Positions 1-6,822 are shown, numbered from the stretch's first letter. The stretch: 12,861 bases of DNA from Phycisphaeraceae bacterium (GCA_009827215.1 WUAJ01000047.1:1-12861); one strand, 5' to 3'. Numbers and translations are program-made. Notes: generated by a model from the letters alone, not told the origin.

Positions 1-760
1 TGAGGATCTTGGTCCTCAGCGCCATGGCGCCTGCTGAGAATCCGTAGATCGCAACAAAGACCACCGCGCAGCCGAGGATCAGGAACAACGCTCGCCATGG
101 ATACTGCCCGAGCAGATCGATGACGGATTCTCCTGGATGCTGTCCCGATCCAAGATACGCGTAGTTGGTGCCGAGGAAGATGTTCAGGAAGAACACCAGC
201 ACCCCGAACCCGATCCCGGTGAGTGTCGCGAACACGAAGTCCTTCATGTTTGGTCGATATCCCAGCGCGACGACATCGTACAGACCCACCCCGACGATCT
301 GGAGGTGGTTGAGCCAATAGATCCAGAATCCGAGCGAGCCGTGCCCCTCCTTGAGAAAAGGCGTGACGAAGACCTGTGAACTGAGTCCCAGTCCCCAGAA
401 AAGCGTCAGCGCGCGTGCCTTGCGATTGAGTGTGAGCATCGCCCAAGCGACGATCCAGACGGACCATCGGCACATGTGGAGCGGGAGCGAATCATCGATG
501 TCCCAATGCGCTGGCATGAATCGACGGAAGAATATGAAAGTTTGCGAGATCAGAATAAACCAACCGACCGCGTGCCGGATTCTGCGTTCTGTATTCCTGC
601 CTTGCTCTGTGTTCTTTGCGAGCAAGATCCGACCCAGAATGCACCATCCGATCATGATCGAGAAGCAAACCACAACCACAAGCAGATGTTGCTTGGTGAA
701 CGCGTGAAACTCCTGCGACCAGTCGTACGCACTTGAGTTGGATGGGGTCTGCATCAGCAT
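1..760 (-). CDS. YwaF/TMEM164-family integral membrane protein (partial, C-terminus beyond left edge)
   Basis: Reading the minus strand from an ATG at 760 gives 253 codons with no stop before the window edge, so the C-terminus is missing. The translation is strongly hydrophobic, with about six membrane segments (roughly residues 25-45, 64-80, 98-112, 117-133, 177-195 and 224-244). The layout matches the bacterial YwaF / TIGR02206 family, related to eukaryotic TMEM164: an LPLHMC motif (residues 92-97), FWGLG (121-125), a YWLNHLQ segment (148-154) and TNYAYLG (198-204) before the next helix. Human TMEM164 has been reported to be an acyltransferase of ether phospholipids; I know of no proven function for the bacterial members. 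It begins 3 bases after the rlmN stop, so it is the third gene of the ispH-rlmN unit and probably translationally coupled. A second ATG two codons in (754) is an alternative start. Family call is confident; biochemical role is open. Confidence 0.82.
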   Translation of the reverse strand, partial: MLMQTPSNSSAYDWSQEFHAFTKQHLLVVVVCFSIMIGWCILGRILLAKNTEQGRNTERRIRHAVGWFILISQTFIFFRRFMPAHWDIDDSLPLHMCRWSVWIVAWAMLTLNRKARALTLFWGLGLSSQVFVTPFLKEGHGSLGFWIYWLNHLQIVGVGLYDVVALGYRPNMKDFVFATLTGIGFGVLVFFLNIFLGTNYAYLGSGQHPGESVIDLLGQYPWRALFLILGCAVVFVAIYGFSAGAMALRTKIL

Positions 761-763
761 GGG

Positions 764-1909
764 TTAAGTGGTGGTGTGCTCATGTCGGAGCTGTCCGCAC
801 GCGGCCGCGATGTCTCGTCCTCGGCTCGCGCGGATGTGGCAGTTGATGCCATGCTCGCGGAGCAGGTACTGGAATCGATGGACATCATCCGTGCTTGGCC
901 GATTGAACTCCAATCCAGCCACCTCGTTGTATCGGATCAGATTGACATTCGCTCGCAAGTCTTTACAGACTTGGGCGAGCTGCGTTGCGTGTTCGCTCTG
1001 ATCGTTTACCCCTCCGAGGAGGATGTATTCGAGCGTGATCTCTCGTCCCGTTTTCTCGAACCACTTCCTGCACGCATCTTTGAGCTGATCGATGCTTGTG
1101 AACTCTGCCCACGGAATCAGTCTGCGACGGAGTTCATCGTTCGGAGCGTGCAGCGAGAGCGCGAGTGTTACTGGGAGTTCCAGTTCGTTCGCGAGCTTCT
1201 CGATTGCTTTGTGCATTCCGACTGTTGAAATCGTAATCTTTCGAGCACTGATCCCGAGCCCCCAAGCTGCGGCGATCGTGCGGACCGCATCGACGACCGG
1301 CTTGAAGTTCGCGAGCGGCTCGCCCATCCCCATGAACACAACATTGGAGATCCGATCAACGCCTTGCAACTGATTCAGGCGCCAGACTTGCTCGACCATG
1401 CGTCCCGAGGACAAGTTTCCGTCGAGTCCACCGATCCCTGTTGCACAGAAGGTACATCCGACCGGACATCCAACCTGCGACGAGATACAAGCCGTGCGTC
1501 GGTCTGAATCTGGAGCGGGAATCATGACGCACTCAGTCTGGCGCGTCGTGTCCGAATACGGCATCTCTTGTCCAAGAATCGGCAATCGAGATTCGTGGTC
1601 AATCCCCGCTTCTCTCGCATCAATCGGCGTGGTGTCCGCATCATCACTCCACTCGATGAGCAGCTTCTGTGTGCCGTCTGTTGCGAGTTGGTGCGCGACC
1701 GTTGGGCCGCTCAGGAAAGTCATCTCATTGCTGAGCAGCTCACGATCCTGATTGGACAGGTTGCTCATCTGCGTCGGATCAATGACCCCCTTGAGGTAGA
1801 CCCATTCCATGATCTGCTTGGCGCGAAACTTGGGCAGCCCACGCTCCAAACACCAGTCGGTGAGCGTTTCGGGATTCATCGCAAAGAAATGGTGGCTTGG
1901 ATGCTTCAT
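764..1909 (-). CDS. rlmN: Dual-specificity RNA methyltransferase RlmN (23S rRNA m2A2503 / tRNA m2A37)
   Basis: A 381-residue radical SAM methyltransferase that, in the known family, puts a methyl group on C2 of adenine 2503 in 23S rRNA and, in E. coli, of A37 in some tRNAs. The radical SAM cluster motif CPVGCTFC gives C148, C152 and C155. The two cysteines of the ping-pong mechanism are C141 (in CISSQVGC) and C371 (in AAACGQL), matching E. coli C118 and C355. Also present are the GMGEPL glycine-rich segment, the SLHAPND substrate-side motif and an N-terminal helical domain with LPKFRAKQ (25-32). The start is the ATG at 1909, whose ATGA overlaps the ispH stop, a classic coupling signal. Compared with E. 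coli RlmN there is about 30 residues of extra sequence between the strand ending near residue 88 and the ECVMIP strand at 126, and the C-terminal tail is short. Paralogue Cfr is unlikely given the RlmN-like core and housekeeping context. Confidence 0.95.
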   Translation of the reverse strand: MKHPSHHFFAMNPETLTDWCLERGLPKFRAKQIMEWVYLKGVIDPTQMSNLSNQDRELLSNEMTFLSGPTVAHQLATDGTQKLLIEWSDDADTTPIDAREAGIDHESRLPILGQEMPYSDTTRQTECVMIPAPDSDRRTACISSQVGCPVGCTFCATGIGGLDGNLSSGRMVEQVWRLNQLQGVDRISNVVFMGMGEPLANFKPVVDAVRTIAAAWGLGISARKITISTVGMHKAIEKLANELELPVTLALSLHAPNDELRRRLIPWAEFTSIDQLKDACRKWFEKTGREITLEYILLGGVNDQSEHATQLAQVCKDLRANVNLIRYNEVAGLEFNRPSTDDVHRFQYLLREHGINCHIRASRGRDIAAACGQLRHEHTTT

Positions 1910-2955
1910 GCATCAGAGCCTGAGATCGTGAGCGGGACAGGCGTATCGCCGTATTCTCCCGCGGTGATGGTGGGGGCTTCCACAGTAATGCGTCGATCTT
2001 TGTGATCAATGCCGTGCTCTTCCATCAAGCGTTTGAGCGTAAGTGGCAACCCGAACTCTACAGATTCCTCAGTGATATCCGCGACATGCAGTGTCGCGTT
2101 GTGCTTGTCAACAAAGTGCTTGCAGATTTCAGATACGAGATCTTCTGGAGCACTCGCGCCAGCAGTGAGCATGATGGTCTCGTCCCCTGTTGGATACCAC
2201 GCGGGATTGAGTTCCGATGCATCATCAATCAGCACGCTACAAGTCCCCATGGTTTGGGCAATCTCTGTGAGCCGAACCGAGTTCGACGAGTTCTTCGAAC
2301 CAACCACGATCACAAGATCGCACAGAGGAGCCACTAAACGCACCGCTTGCTGACGATTGGTCGTTGCGTAGCAGATGTCTTCAGTCGGAGGCGCTTTGAT
2401 GTTCGGGAACGCGCTGACTAGCGCATCGATGATCACTTTCGCGTCATCGGTCGAGAGTGTGGTCTGCGTGAGGTATACGAGCTTGTTGGGATCTTCAATC
2501 TTCAGATACTCGATGCAATCCGGAGATTCGACAACCTGTGTCTGTCCTGGCGCTTCCCCCATCGTCCCGATGACTTCTTGGTGGTTCTTGTGACCAATGA
2601 GCAGGATCTGGTATCCCTGTCTCGCATAACGCACGGCTCGTGAGTGCACCTTGGTCACGAGCGGACAGGTCGCATCGATCGCCGTCAGATTCCGCTGCTT
2701 TGCTTGTTCGCGGAGTATTGGGGGAATCCCATGAGCACTGAAAACAACAATGCTTCCCTCGGGAACATCGTCGAGCGATTCAACGAATCGGACACCACGG
2801 CTGATAAACCGCTCGACCACATGTCGATTGTGCACGATCTCGTGGTACACATAAATAGTCTCATCTGGGAGCAATTCAAGAACCTGATCGACGACATCAA
2901 TTGCCATCCGGACTCCGGCACAGAATCCTCTGGGATTGACTAACACAATCTTCAC
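1906..2955 (-). CDS. ispH: 4-hydroxy-3-methylbut-2-enyl diphosphate reductase IspH
   Basis: Last enzyme of the MEP isoprenoid pathway: reduces HMBPP to IPP and DMAPP using a [4Fe-4S] cluster in the cytoplasm. The protein (349 residues from the chosen start) lines up with E. coli IspH along its length. The cluster cysteines are C12 (NPRGFCAG), C97 (DATCPLVTK) and C195 (DICYATTNRQ). Substrate-site residues include H42 (HEIVHNR), H125 and E127 (GHKNHQE), the TQTTLS stretch near 163-168, the VGSKNSSNS loop (218-226) and the GASAP segment (266-270). A GTG at 2955 is preferred: it gives the usual MKIVLVNPRG N-terminus and lies 9 bases after a GGAG, whereas the TTG at 2961 is only 3 bases from it. 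About 35 residues beyond the normal end of E. coli IspH form a polar, threonine/proline-rich tail. First gene of the ispH-rlmN-YwaF unit, divergent from the gene at 3074. Confidence 0.96.
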   Translation of the reverse strand: MKIVLVNPRGFCAGVRMAIDVVDQVLELLPDETIYVYHEIVHNRHVVERFISRGVRFVESLDDVPEGSIVVFSAHGIPPILREQAKQRNLTAIDATCPLVTKVHSRAVRYARQGYQILLIGHKNHQEVIGTMGEAPGQTQVVESPDCIEYLKIEDPNKLVYLTQTTLSTDDAKVIIDALVSAFPNIKAPPTEDICYATTNRQQAVRLVAPLCDLVIVVGSKNSSNSVRLTEIAQTMGTCSVLIDDASELNPAWYPTGDETIMLTAGASAPEDLVSEICKHFVDKHNATLHVADITEESVEFGLPLTLKRLMEEHGIDHKDRRITVEAPTITAGEYGDTPVPLTISGSDA

Positions 2956-2964
2956 GATCAATGA

Positions 2965-2968
2965 CTCC
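2965..2968 (-). promoter_or_regulatory. Ribosome binding site of ispH (decides GTG start)
   Basis: GGAG on the minus strand, 9 bases before the GTG at 2955. It lies only 3 bases before the alternative TTG at 2961, which argues against the longer form. Confidence 0.55.
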
Positions 2969-3063
2969 GGAATTCAGCCGCAAACGGGGCTTCGGTGCTC
3001 GAATCAATGGTAGCATCCCGCCGCGAGCAGACCCCCTAGACTCCCCCTGCAATACCTTATGAT

Positions 3064-3067
3064 GGAG
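3064..3067 (+). promoter_or_regulatory. Ribosome binding site that selects the ATG at 3074
   Basis: GGAG lies 6 bases before the ATG at 3074. It sits inside the longer reading that starts at 3059 or 3062, neither of which has a recognisable site upstream. The shorter form also starts directly with a well-formed signal peptide. Confidence 0.6.
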
Positions 3068-3073
3068 AAACGC

Positions 3074-4132
3074 ATGACCAACTTTGCACAACTGCTCGCA
3101 GGTCTCGTGCTTGTCGCACCAGCGTTCGCGATGAACCCCGCTGAAACGACCCAGGCTGATTCCGATGCTCAGATTGAACAGTTCAGTCAAACACGCGAGA
3201 TGATGCGTCAATACGGCGTCGATAAAGCACCAGCAAAGGCAGAGGGCGCTTTCAGGCTCACAACCTACAACATCGAAAATCTCTTTGATACGCATGACGA
3301 TCCGTCATTGACCGGGCGCAACGATGACGCGGACGAAGCGAAGCCTCAGCACGAACTCGTCGCGACTGCGATGGCGATTCGTGCTGTCAATGCGGATGTG
3401 CTGTGCTTTCAGGAGATCGAATCAGAAGCGGCATTGATCGAGTACCGTGATAACTATTTGTCTGATATGGGATACGAGTTTGTTATCTCGATTGATGCCG
3501 GGAATGATCGAGGCATCGAGAACGCGGTGCTCTCGCGTTTTCCCATCACGAATGCGAAGAATTGGCCGAAGAAACCTCTCGGCGGAGTGCATCCAGAAAA
3601 ATATGGCACCCAAAAGAACTGGTATGCCGGAGAACCAATCGAGTTCCGGCGCTCGCCGCTGATGGTGGATCTAGAGATCCCATCAGCAGATGGGAGCGAT
3701 TCATGGTCACTCACGCTCTTTGTGATGCATCACAAATCCGGACGCTACAACACCTACTGGCGCGAAGCCGAAGCGACCGGCACGCTCGAACTCATCAACA
3801 AGGTCACCAAGGCTCGCCCTGATCGCGCGATTGTGGTGCTCGGAGATTTCAACGCTGAAGTGATGGACAAATCAGTGCAAACCTACCTCGACGCAGGATT
3901 TGTGGATATCTTCGTGGATCGGGAGTCCAGCTCTGAAATCATCACCCACGAATCAGGACGCCGGATTGACCTCATTCTTGCCAATAAAGCCGCGCTGGAG
4001 CACATGGATACGGATTCCGCGTTCGTCTACGGCACCGCCGCACGCCCTGAAGGGACGAACTGGCGGGATCTGGAGACCTTCGATGGATACGCTGCGGATC
4101 ATTATCCAGTGAGTGTGGACATGAGTCGCTGA
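3074..4132 (+). CDS. Secreted endonuclease/exonuclease/phosphatase-fold hydrolase
   Basis: A 352-residue exported enzyme of the DNase I-like (EEP, Exo_endo_phos) superfamily, which cleaves phosphodiester or phosphomonoester bonds with a divalent metal. A signal peptide spans residues 1-19 (hydrophobic LLAGLVLVAP, then AFA before MNPAE). The full set of EEP landmarks follows: YNIEN (N66), FQEIES (E114, metal ligand), DRGIENAVLSRFPI (146-158), MHHKSG (H219/H220), VVLGDFNAE (D258, N260), RRIDLILAN (D299) and the terminal DHYPVSVD (D342, H343). The catalytic residues look intact, so it should be active. The substrate cannot be read from the sequence: secreted nuclease, sphingomyelinase-like lipase and phosphatase activities all occur in this fold, and a nuclease or phosphate-scavenging role is the simplest guess. 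Divergent from ispH. No U-rich terminator follows; the next 191 bases hold an inverted repeat instead. Translation could begin at 3059, but 3074 has the ribosome binding site. Confidence 0.85.
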   Translation: MTNFAQLLAGLVLVAPAFAMNPAETTQADSDAQIEQFSQTREMMRQYGVDKAPAKAEGAFRLTTYNIENLFDTHDDPSLTGRNDDADEAKPQHELVATAMAIRAVNADVLCFQEIESEAALIEYRDNYLSDMGYEFVISIDAGNDRGIENAVLSRFPITNAKNWPKKPLGGVHPEKYGTQKNWYAGEPIEFRRSPLMVDLEIPSADGSDSWSLTLFVMHHKSGRYNTYWREAEATGTLELINKVTKARPDRAIVVLGDFNAEVMDKSVQTYLDAGFVDIFVDRESSSEIITHESGRRIDLILANKAALEHMDTDSAFVYGTAARPEGTNWRDLETFDGYAADHYPVSVDMSR

Positions 4133-4162
4133 TTTCAGCAGTGTTTGCGGCTGCAACTGGAG

Positions 4163-4209
4163 CTTGGAATCTCTGTTAGACTTACTTGGAAGAAACTGGA
4201 GATTCCAGG
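4163..4209 (+). repeat. 11-bp inverted repeat in the leader of the membrane-protein/pseudopilin pair
   Basis: CTTGGAATCTC (4163-4173) pairs with GAGATTCCAGG (4199-4209): 11 pairs including one U-G wobble, with a 25-base loop. No run of T follows, so a standard intrinsic terminator is unlikely. It lies between the stop at 4132 and the ATG at 4324. The downstream part of the leader also holds a small GC stem (GCCCC at 4229-4233 with GGGGC at 4251-4255). I recognise no known riboswitch or RNA family here. It could be an RNA structure controlling the downstream genes, a processing site, or a DNA operator. Confidence 0.45.
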
Positions 4210-4323
4210 AGTGATGAGTAGAATATGTGCCCCCGAGAACCCGCAAGGCCGGGGCGAGTGAATGGACGCTTGGGATAATGCAAAGCACGACGAGCAACCA
4301 CGACTGGAAACGAGGCAGGACGC

Positions 4324-4704
4324 ATGAGTGAAATCAAACCCTGGCAAATCATTCTGATCATCGCAGCAGTCGTGGTCCTCGCGTTCTCCGGATGGAGAAT
4401 GATTTCCGCCGGCTCGATCGATCAACCAGACGGACACATGACGGTGGATGTTATGACCGGACAACTCTACTTAGTTCAAAAAGGTAAAGCGAAGGGCATT
4501 GTCTATCCATCCACAAATCCAGACACCGGCGATCGCACACTGATCCCTGTCAGCCAAGACGAAGATTCCGGAGTTTGGAAACTCGACGAGCGATTCATGG
4601 ATCGAATCACAGACGACATGAGAAGTCAATCCAAAGCACTCGGAAGTGGCGTCAGAGTCACAGTCCTAGATACCGATCCGATTGTGCATGTACTGAAAAA
4701 ATAA
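4324..4704 (+). CDS. Small single-pass membrane protein of unknown function
   Basis: A 126-residue protein I do not recognise. It has a short polar N-terminus, one membrane helix (about residues 9-29) and a soluble domain of some 95 residues. With few positive charges after the helix, the domain is probably outside the cytoplasm. That domain has a strand-rich look, with the segments MTGQLYLVQKGK, IVYPSTNPDTGDRTLIPV and a C-terminal VRVTVLDTDPIVHV strand; there are no cysteines or evident catalytic motifs. GAGG (4312-4315) lies 8 bases before the ATG. Only 30 bases separate it from the pseudopilin-like gene at 4735, so the two are probably co-transcribed, and it may be an accessory membrane factor for pseudopilin export or assembly. 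That role is inference from position alone. The upstream leader is unusually long and contains an inverted repeat. Confidence 0.8.
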   Translation: MSEIKPWQIILIIAAVVVLAFSGWRMISAGSIDQPDGHMTVDVMTGQLYLVQKGKAKGIVYPSTNPDTGDRTLIPVSQDEDSGVWKLDERFMDRITDDMRSQSKALGSGVRVTVLDTDPIVHVLKK

Positions 4705-4734
4705 CGAGACACATCTCGCAATTGGAGATTCGAA

Positions 4735-5814
4735 ATGAATCGTCGCAAAAACGCATTTACACTCATCGAACTGCTCGTGGTCATCGCGATCATCGCGCTG
4801 CTTATCGGCATCTTGCTCCCAGCACTGGGACAAGCTCGCGCGAGTGCCCAAAACTTGGTGTGCAGTTCAACACTTCGTAGTATGGCTCAGCTGAACTTGC
4901 TCTATGCGAATGAGAATCGCGAGTATTATGCGAGCCCTGTGAATCTGGGGGGGCAATACACTGGTCGAGTGATCGAACCGGGACAAGGTCAGATTCTTGG
5001 GACAGAGGCTCTTGAAGGGAACACCGAAGCGAGCAGGCCAACGACCATCCAGGACTGGATATCCCCAATCGCTGGTGAAACGCTTGGATTCTCAACCAAT
5101 CGTGCTCAGCGAACTCGAGACATCTTCAATACACTCGGCTGTGCTCGTGCCAATGTCTTCAATGACTTCGTTTACGACGGGGGCGGCATCGATGACATTC
5201 AAGACTTCGATGAGATAGCTGAGGAGGGAATCAAACAAGTCAGTTATCTGATGCCGACTGGATTTGCTCATGTCAGTCAAGATGACCGCCCGTATCTGGT
5301 CGGTCTTGCAAACAGAGTATCAGGCGGCAGCATCAGTATTGCACCGAATGTGACGAATCTTATGACCCACCCTGGAAGTCCACAACAGCCTCGCGGGTTC
5401 CGCCATCGAGTAGATCGTGTCGGCACCAGCGCATCCTCGAAGATCATGGTTGCCGACGGAACACGCTACTGGACCGATGCAGATGGACTGGACTTTGATG
5501 CTGGCACGAATGGCCGTTATGGTTCATTCACGAGTTCATCGCCAATATTCGAGCGTTCAGTCGCATACGGCCGTTCATCGCCAGTTGCTATCCAAACCCA
5601 AACGAACCTGCAGCTCTCCTACCGTCACGGCGAAGCGATCAATGTCGCGAAGTTCGACGGTTCAGTGGATTCCATGACACAGATCGAGTCCTACACCGAT
5701 CCAAATCCTTGGTTCCCTACAGGGACCCGCTGGGATGGAAACACCAATACCGAAGAATCCGAGGCGTTCATGGATGAGCAGTCCAATGGTCGTCCAAATC
5801 CGAAGATCAATTAA
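4735..5814 (+). CDS. Prepilin-like (type II secretion pseudopilin-type) protein with H-X9-DG motif
   Basis: A 359-residue protein beginning with a textbook type IV prepilin leader: a basic N-terminus (NRRK), the cleavage site NA/FTLIE after residue 7, the conserved glutamate E12, and a hydrophobic helix to about residue 31. Near the C-terminus, H298 followed by nine residues and D308-G309 makes the H-X9-DG motif seen in the large planctomycete families of prepilin-processed proteins (the DUF1559-like group). The middle is a long, aromatic-rich extracellular domain. Known biology predicts cleavage and methylation by a prepilin peptidase and insertion into a pseudopilus or cell-surface assembly; no such machinery is in the window. 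Planctomycete genomes carry many such paralogues, so the exact role is not predictable. GGAG lies shortly before the ATG. The gene follows the 126-residue membrane protein and ends just before a strong terminator. Confidence 0.9.
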   Translation: MNRRKNAFTLIELLVVIAIIALLIGILLPALGQARASAQNLVCSSTLRSMAQLNLLYANENREYYASPVNLGGQYTGRVIEPGQGQILGTEALEGNTEASRPTTIQDWISPIAGETLGFSTNRAQRTRDIFNTLGCARANVFNDFVYDGGGIDDIQDFDEIAEEGIKQVSYLMPTGFAHVSQDDRPYLVGLANRVSGGSISIAPNVTNLMTHPGSPQQPRGFRHRVDRVGTSASSKIMVADGTRYWTDADGLDFDAGTNGRYGSFTSSSPIFERSVAYGRSSPVAIQTQTNLQLSYRHGEAINVAKFDGSVDSMTQIESYTDPNPWFPTGTRWDGNTNTEESEAFMDEQSNGRPNPKIN

Positions 5815-5851
5815 ATCTCGATTGCACATCCATTGTCAAAGTGTGATAACC

Positions 5852-5883
5852 ATCGCCCTCCGGCTTCGGAGGGCGATTTGTTT
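5852..5883 (+). terminator. Rho-independent terminator after the pseudopilin gene
   Basis: A perfect 11-bp stem (ATCGCCCTCCG at 5852-5862 with CGGAGGGCGAT at 5867-5877) closes a 4-base loop GCTT and runs into TTTGTTT. It starts 38 bases after the stop at 5814 and separates the pseudopilin unit from the lamin-tail gene. Confidence 0.92.
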
Positions 5884-5946
5884 GGGATGAGATCGGTATT
5901 GGAGGGCTGTCCCTGTCGTCTTAACAGGAGCTTATTTCTCCCAGAT

Positions 5947-5980
5947 TTGCCTCCATTTCATCGATGATCTATGGTATGAT
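5947..5980 (+). promoter_or_regulatory. Candidate promoter of the lamin-tail gene
   Basis: TTGCCT (5947-5952) and TATGGT (5970-5975) are separated by 17 bases, a sigma-70-like arrangement with four of six consensus matches in each element. A better -10 match, TATGAT, lies at 5975-5980 but would need a 22-base spacer from the same -35. A 6-bp dyad (ATGATC at 5964-5969, GATCAT at 5978-5983) straddles the -10 region. The predicted leader would be about 125-130 bases. Confidence 0.4.
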
Positions 5981-6115
5981 CATGCGGAGAATCTGACCGA
6001 AGCATGGGTGTTTCGAGGTCCCTGACCAGTTCCAAGAACGCACCTACGCATGAGAGGATTACTCGCTTTGTGTTCAGAGATAGAGAGAAACATTTCCAAA
6101 CTGGAGAGAAAGAAA

Positions 6116-6772
6116 ATGAAATTCACAACTGCAATCGCAGCTATCGCAGGTATCGCCGCGGCAACCAACGCAAGCGTGACCATCAACGAAGTGCTCGGCT
6201 CGACCGCAAGCACTGACTCCGAGTTCATCGAGCTTTACAACACCACCGGCGCAGCAATCGACCTGACCGGCTGGACCATCGAGCTCTGGGACTCCGATGT
6301 CGACAGCACCGGTTTCATGGGTTCAGACGGCGGCGCACCTTACGCACTGTCCGGCTCCATCGCAGCAGGCGGCTACTTCACCCTCGCAAACGCACAAGCT
6401 CAAGCAGCAGGCTTCCTGAACTTCACTGCAGACATCACCATTGGTGCAAACTCCATCGAAAACAGCTCATACACCATGATCCTCCGTGATGACATGGGCG
6501 CTCTCGTCGAGGCTGTCTTCGTGACCGACAGCGTAATGGATGTCGCAAACGACGGTACCATGGCAATCACCCCAGACCTGACCGTTGGTCCAGACGGCAC
6601 CTTCCTCCCAGCAGGTTTCTACCGCGTTGGTGACGGTTCCTCGTCCACTGCATTGCTCGAGTTCGACCAAGCTCCTGCTTCCGCAACTCCAGGTGCTGCA
6701 AACCTCCCAACTCCAGGTGCACTCGCACTCCTCGGACTTGGTGGTCTCGCAACCGCTCGTCGTCGCCGCTAA
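6116..6772 (+). CDS. Secreted lamin-tail-domain protein with PEP-CTERM-like sorting tail
   Basis: A 218-residue exported protein. A signal peptide covers residues 1-19 (alanine-rich, ending ATNA before SVTINEV). A lamin tail domain (LTD) follows, from about residue 20 to 125, recognised by VTINEVLGS, SEFIELYNTTG, IDLTGWTIELWD and the GGYFTLAN strand. In bacteria this domain is a beta-sandwich often found on secreted or surface proteins. The C-terminus has PTPG (198-201), a hydrophobic stretch and a final RRRR, the planctomycete form of the exosortase (PEP-CTERM-like) sorting signal, so surface anchoring or release through the exosortase route is expected. The ATG at 6116 is chosen because GGAG lies 9 bases before it and the signal peptide starts there; an upstream in-frame ATG at 6050 adds a charged, non-signal extension. 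Codon use is strongly biased (GCA, GAC, ACC, CCA), unlike its neighbours, suggesting high expression. Flanked by terminators, so monocistronic. Ligand or function unknown. Confidence 0.9.
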   Translation: MKFTTAIAAIAGIAAATNASVTINEVLGSTASTDSEFIELYNTTGAAIDLTGWTIELWDSDVDSTGFMGSDGGAPYALSGSIAAGGYFTLANAQAQAAGFLNFTADITIGANSIENSSYTMILRDDMGALVEAVFVTDSVMDVANDGTMAITPDLTVGPDGTFLPAGFYRVGDGSSSTALLEFDQAPASATPGAANLPTPGALALLGLGGLATARRRR

Positions 6773-6822
6773 TGGTGATGACTCACGCTTGATTCTTCAA
6801 GTGTGATGATTTGATTCATGAT

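Larger units (their letters stand above)
5815..6115. other. Intergenic stretch with terminator, promoter candidate and leader
   Basis: This 301-base gap holds a strong hairpin terminator in its first quarter, a promoter-like pair of elements around 5947-5980 overlapped by a dyad, and then about 130 bases of A/G-rich leader ending in the GGAG ribosome binding site at 6103-6106. Short frames in the leader lack ribosome binding sites and I see no convincing gene in it. Confidence 0.6.

Noticed and set aside
776..1228. 150-codon open frame on the plus strand within rlmN
   Set aside because: It is antisense to a gene with all catalytic motifs, has no ribosome binding site and no recognisable domain.
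3058..3063. TATGAT as a -10 box for the EEP gene
   Set aside because: It would place the transcript start downstream of the GGAG used for the ATG at 3074, and the nearest -35-like sequence (TAGACT) is only 15 bases away.
4133..4323. Known riboswitch class in the leader
   Set aside because: I could not match it to the conserved cores of the riboswitch families I know; the stems alone are not enough.
4130..4326. Possible UGA read-through extending the EEP-fold protein: the leader stays open in the same frame apart from in-frame TGA codons
   Set aside because: About 43 codons without a stop is not rare at this base composition, the EEP fold is already complete at DHYPVSVD, and no selenocysteine-type element is evident.
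3953..4464. Two minus-strand open frames of 114 and 109 codons around the leader at 4133-4323
   Set aside because: They overlap well-supported plus-strand genes at both ends, lack ribosome binding sites and show no domain or membrane pattern.
4706..4719. Short inverted repeat CGAGA-CACA-TCTCG just before the pseudopilin gene
   Set aside because: A 5-bp stem without a T-run inside a 30-base gap between probable operon partners is too weak to call a terminator or operator.
6050..6115. N-terminal extension of the lamin-tail protein from the upstream ATG
   Set aside because: It would put 22 charged residues before the signal peptide, and the GGAG fits only the ATG at 6116.
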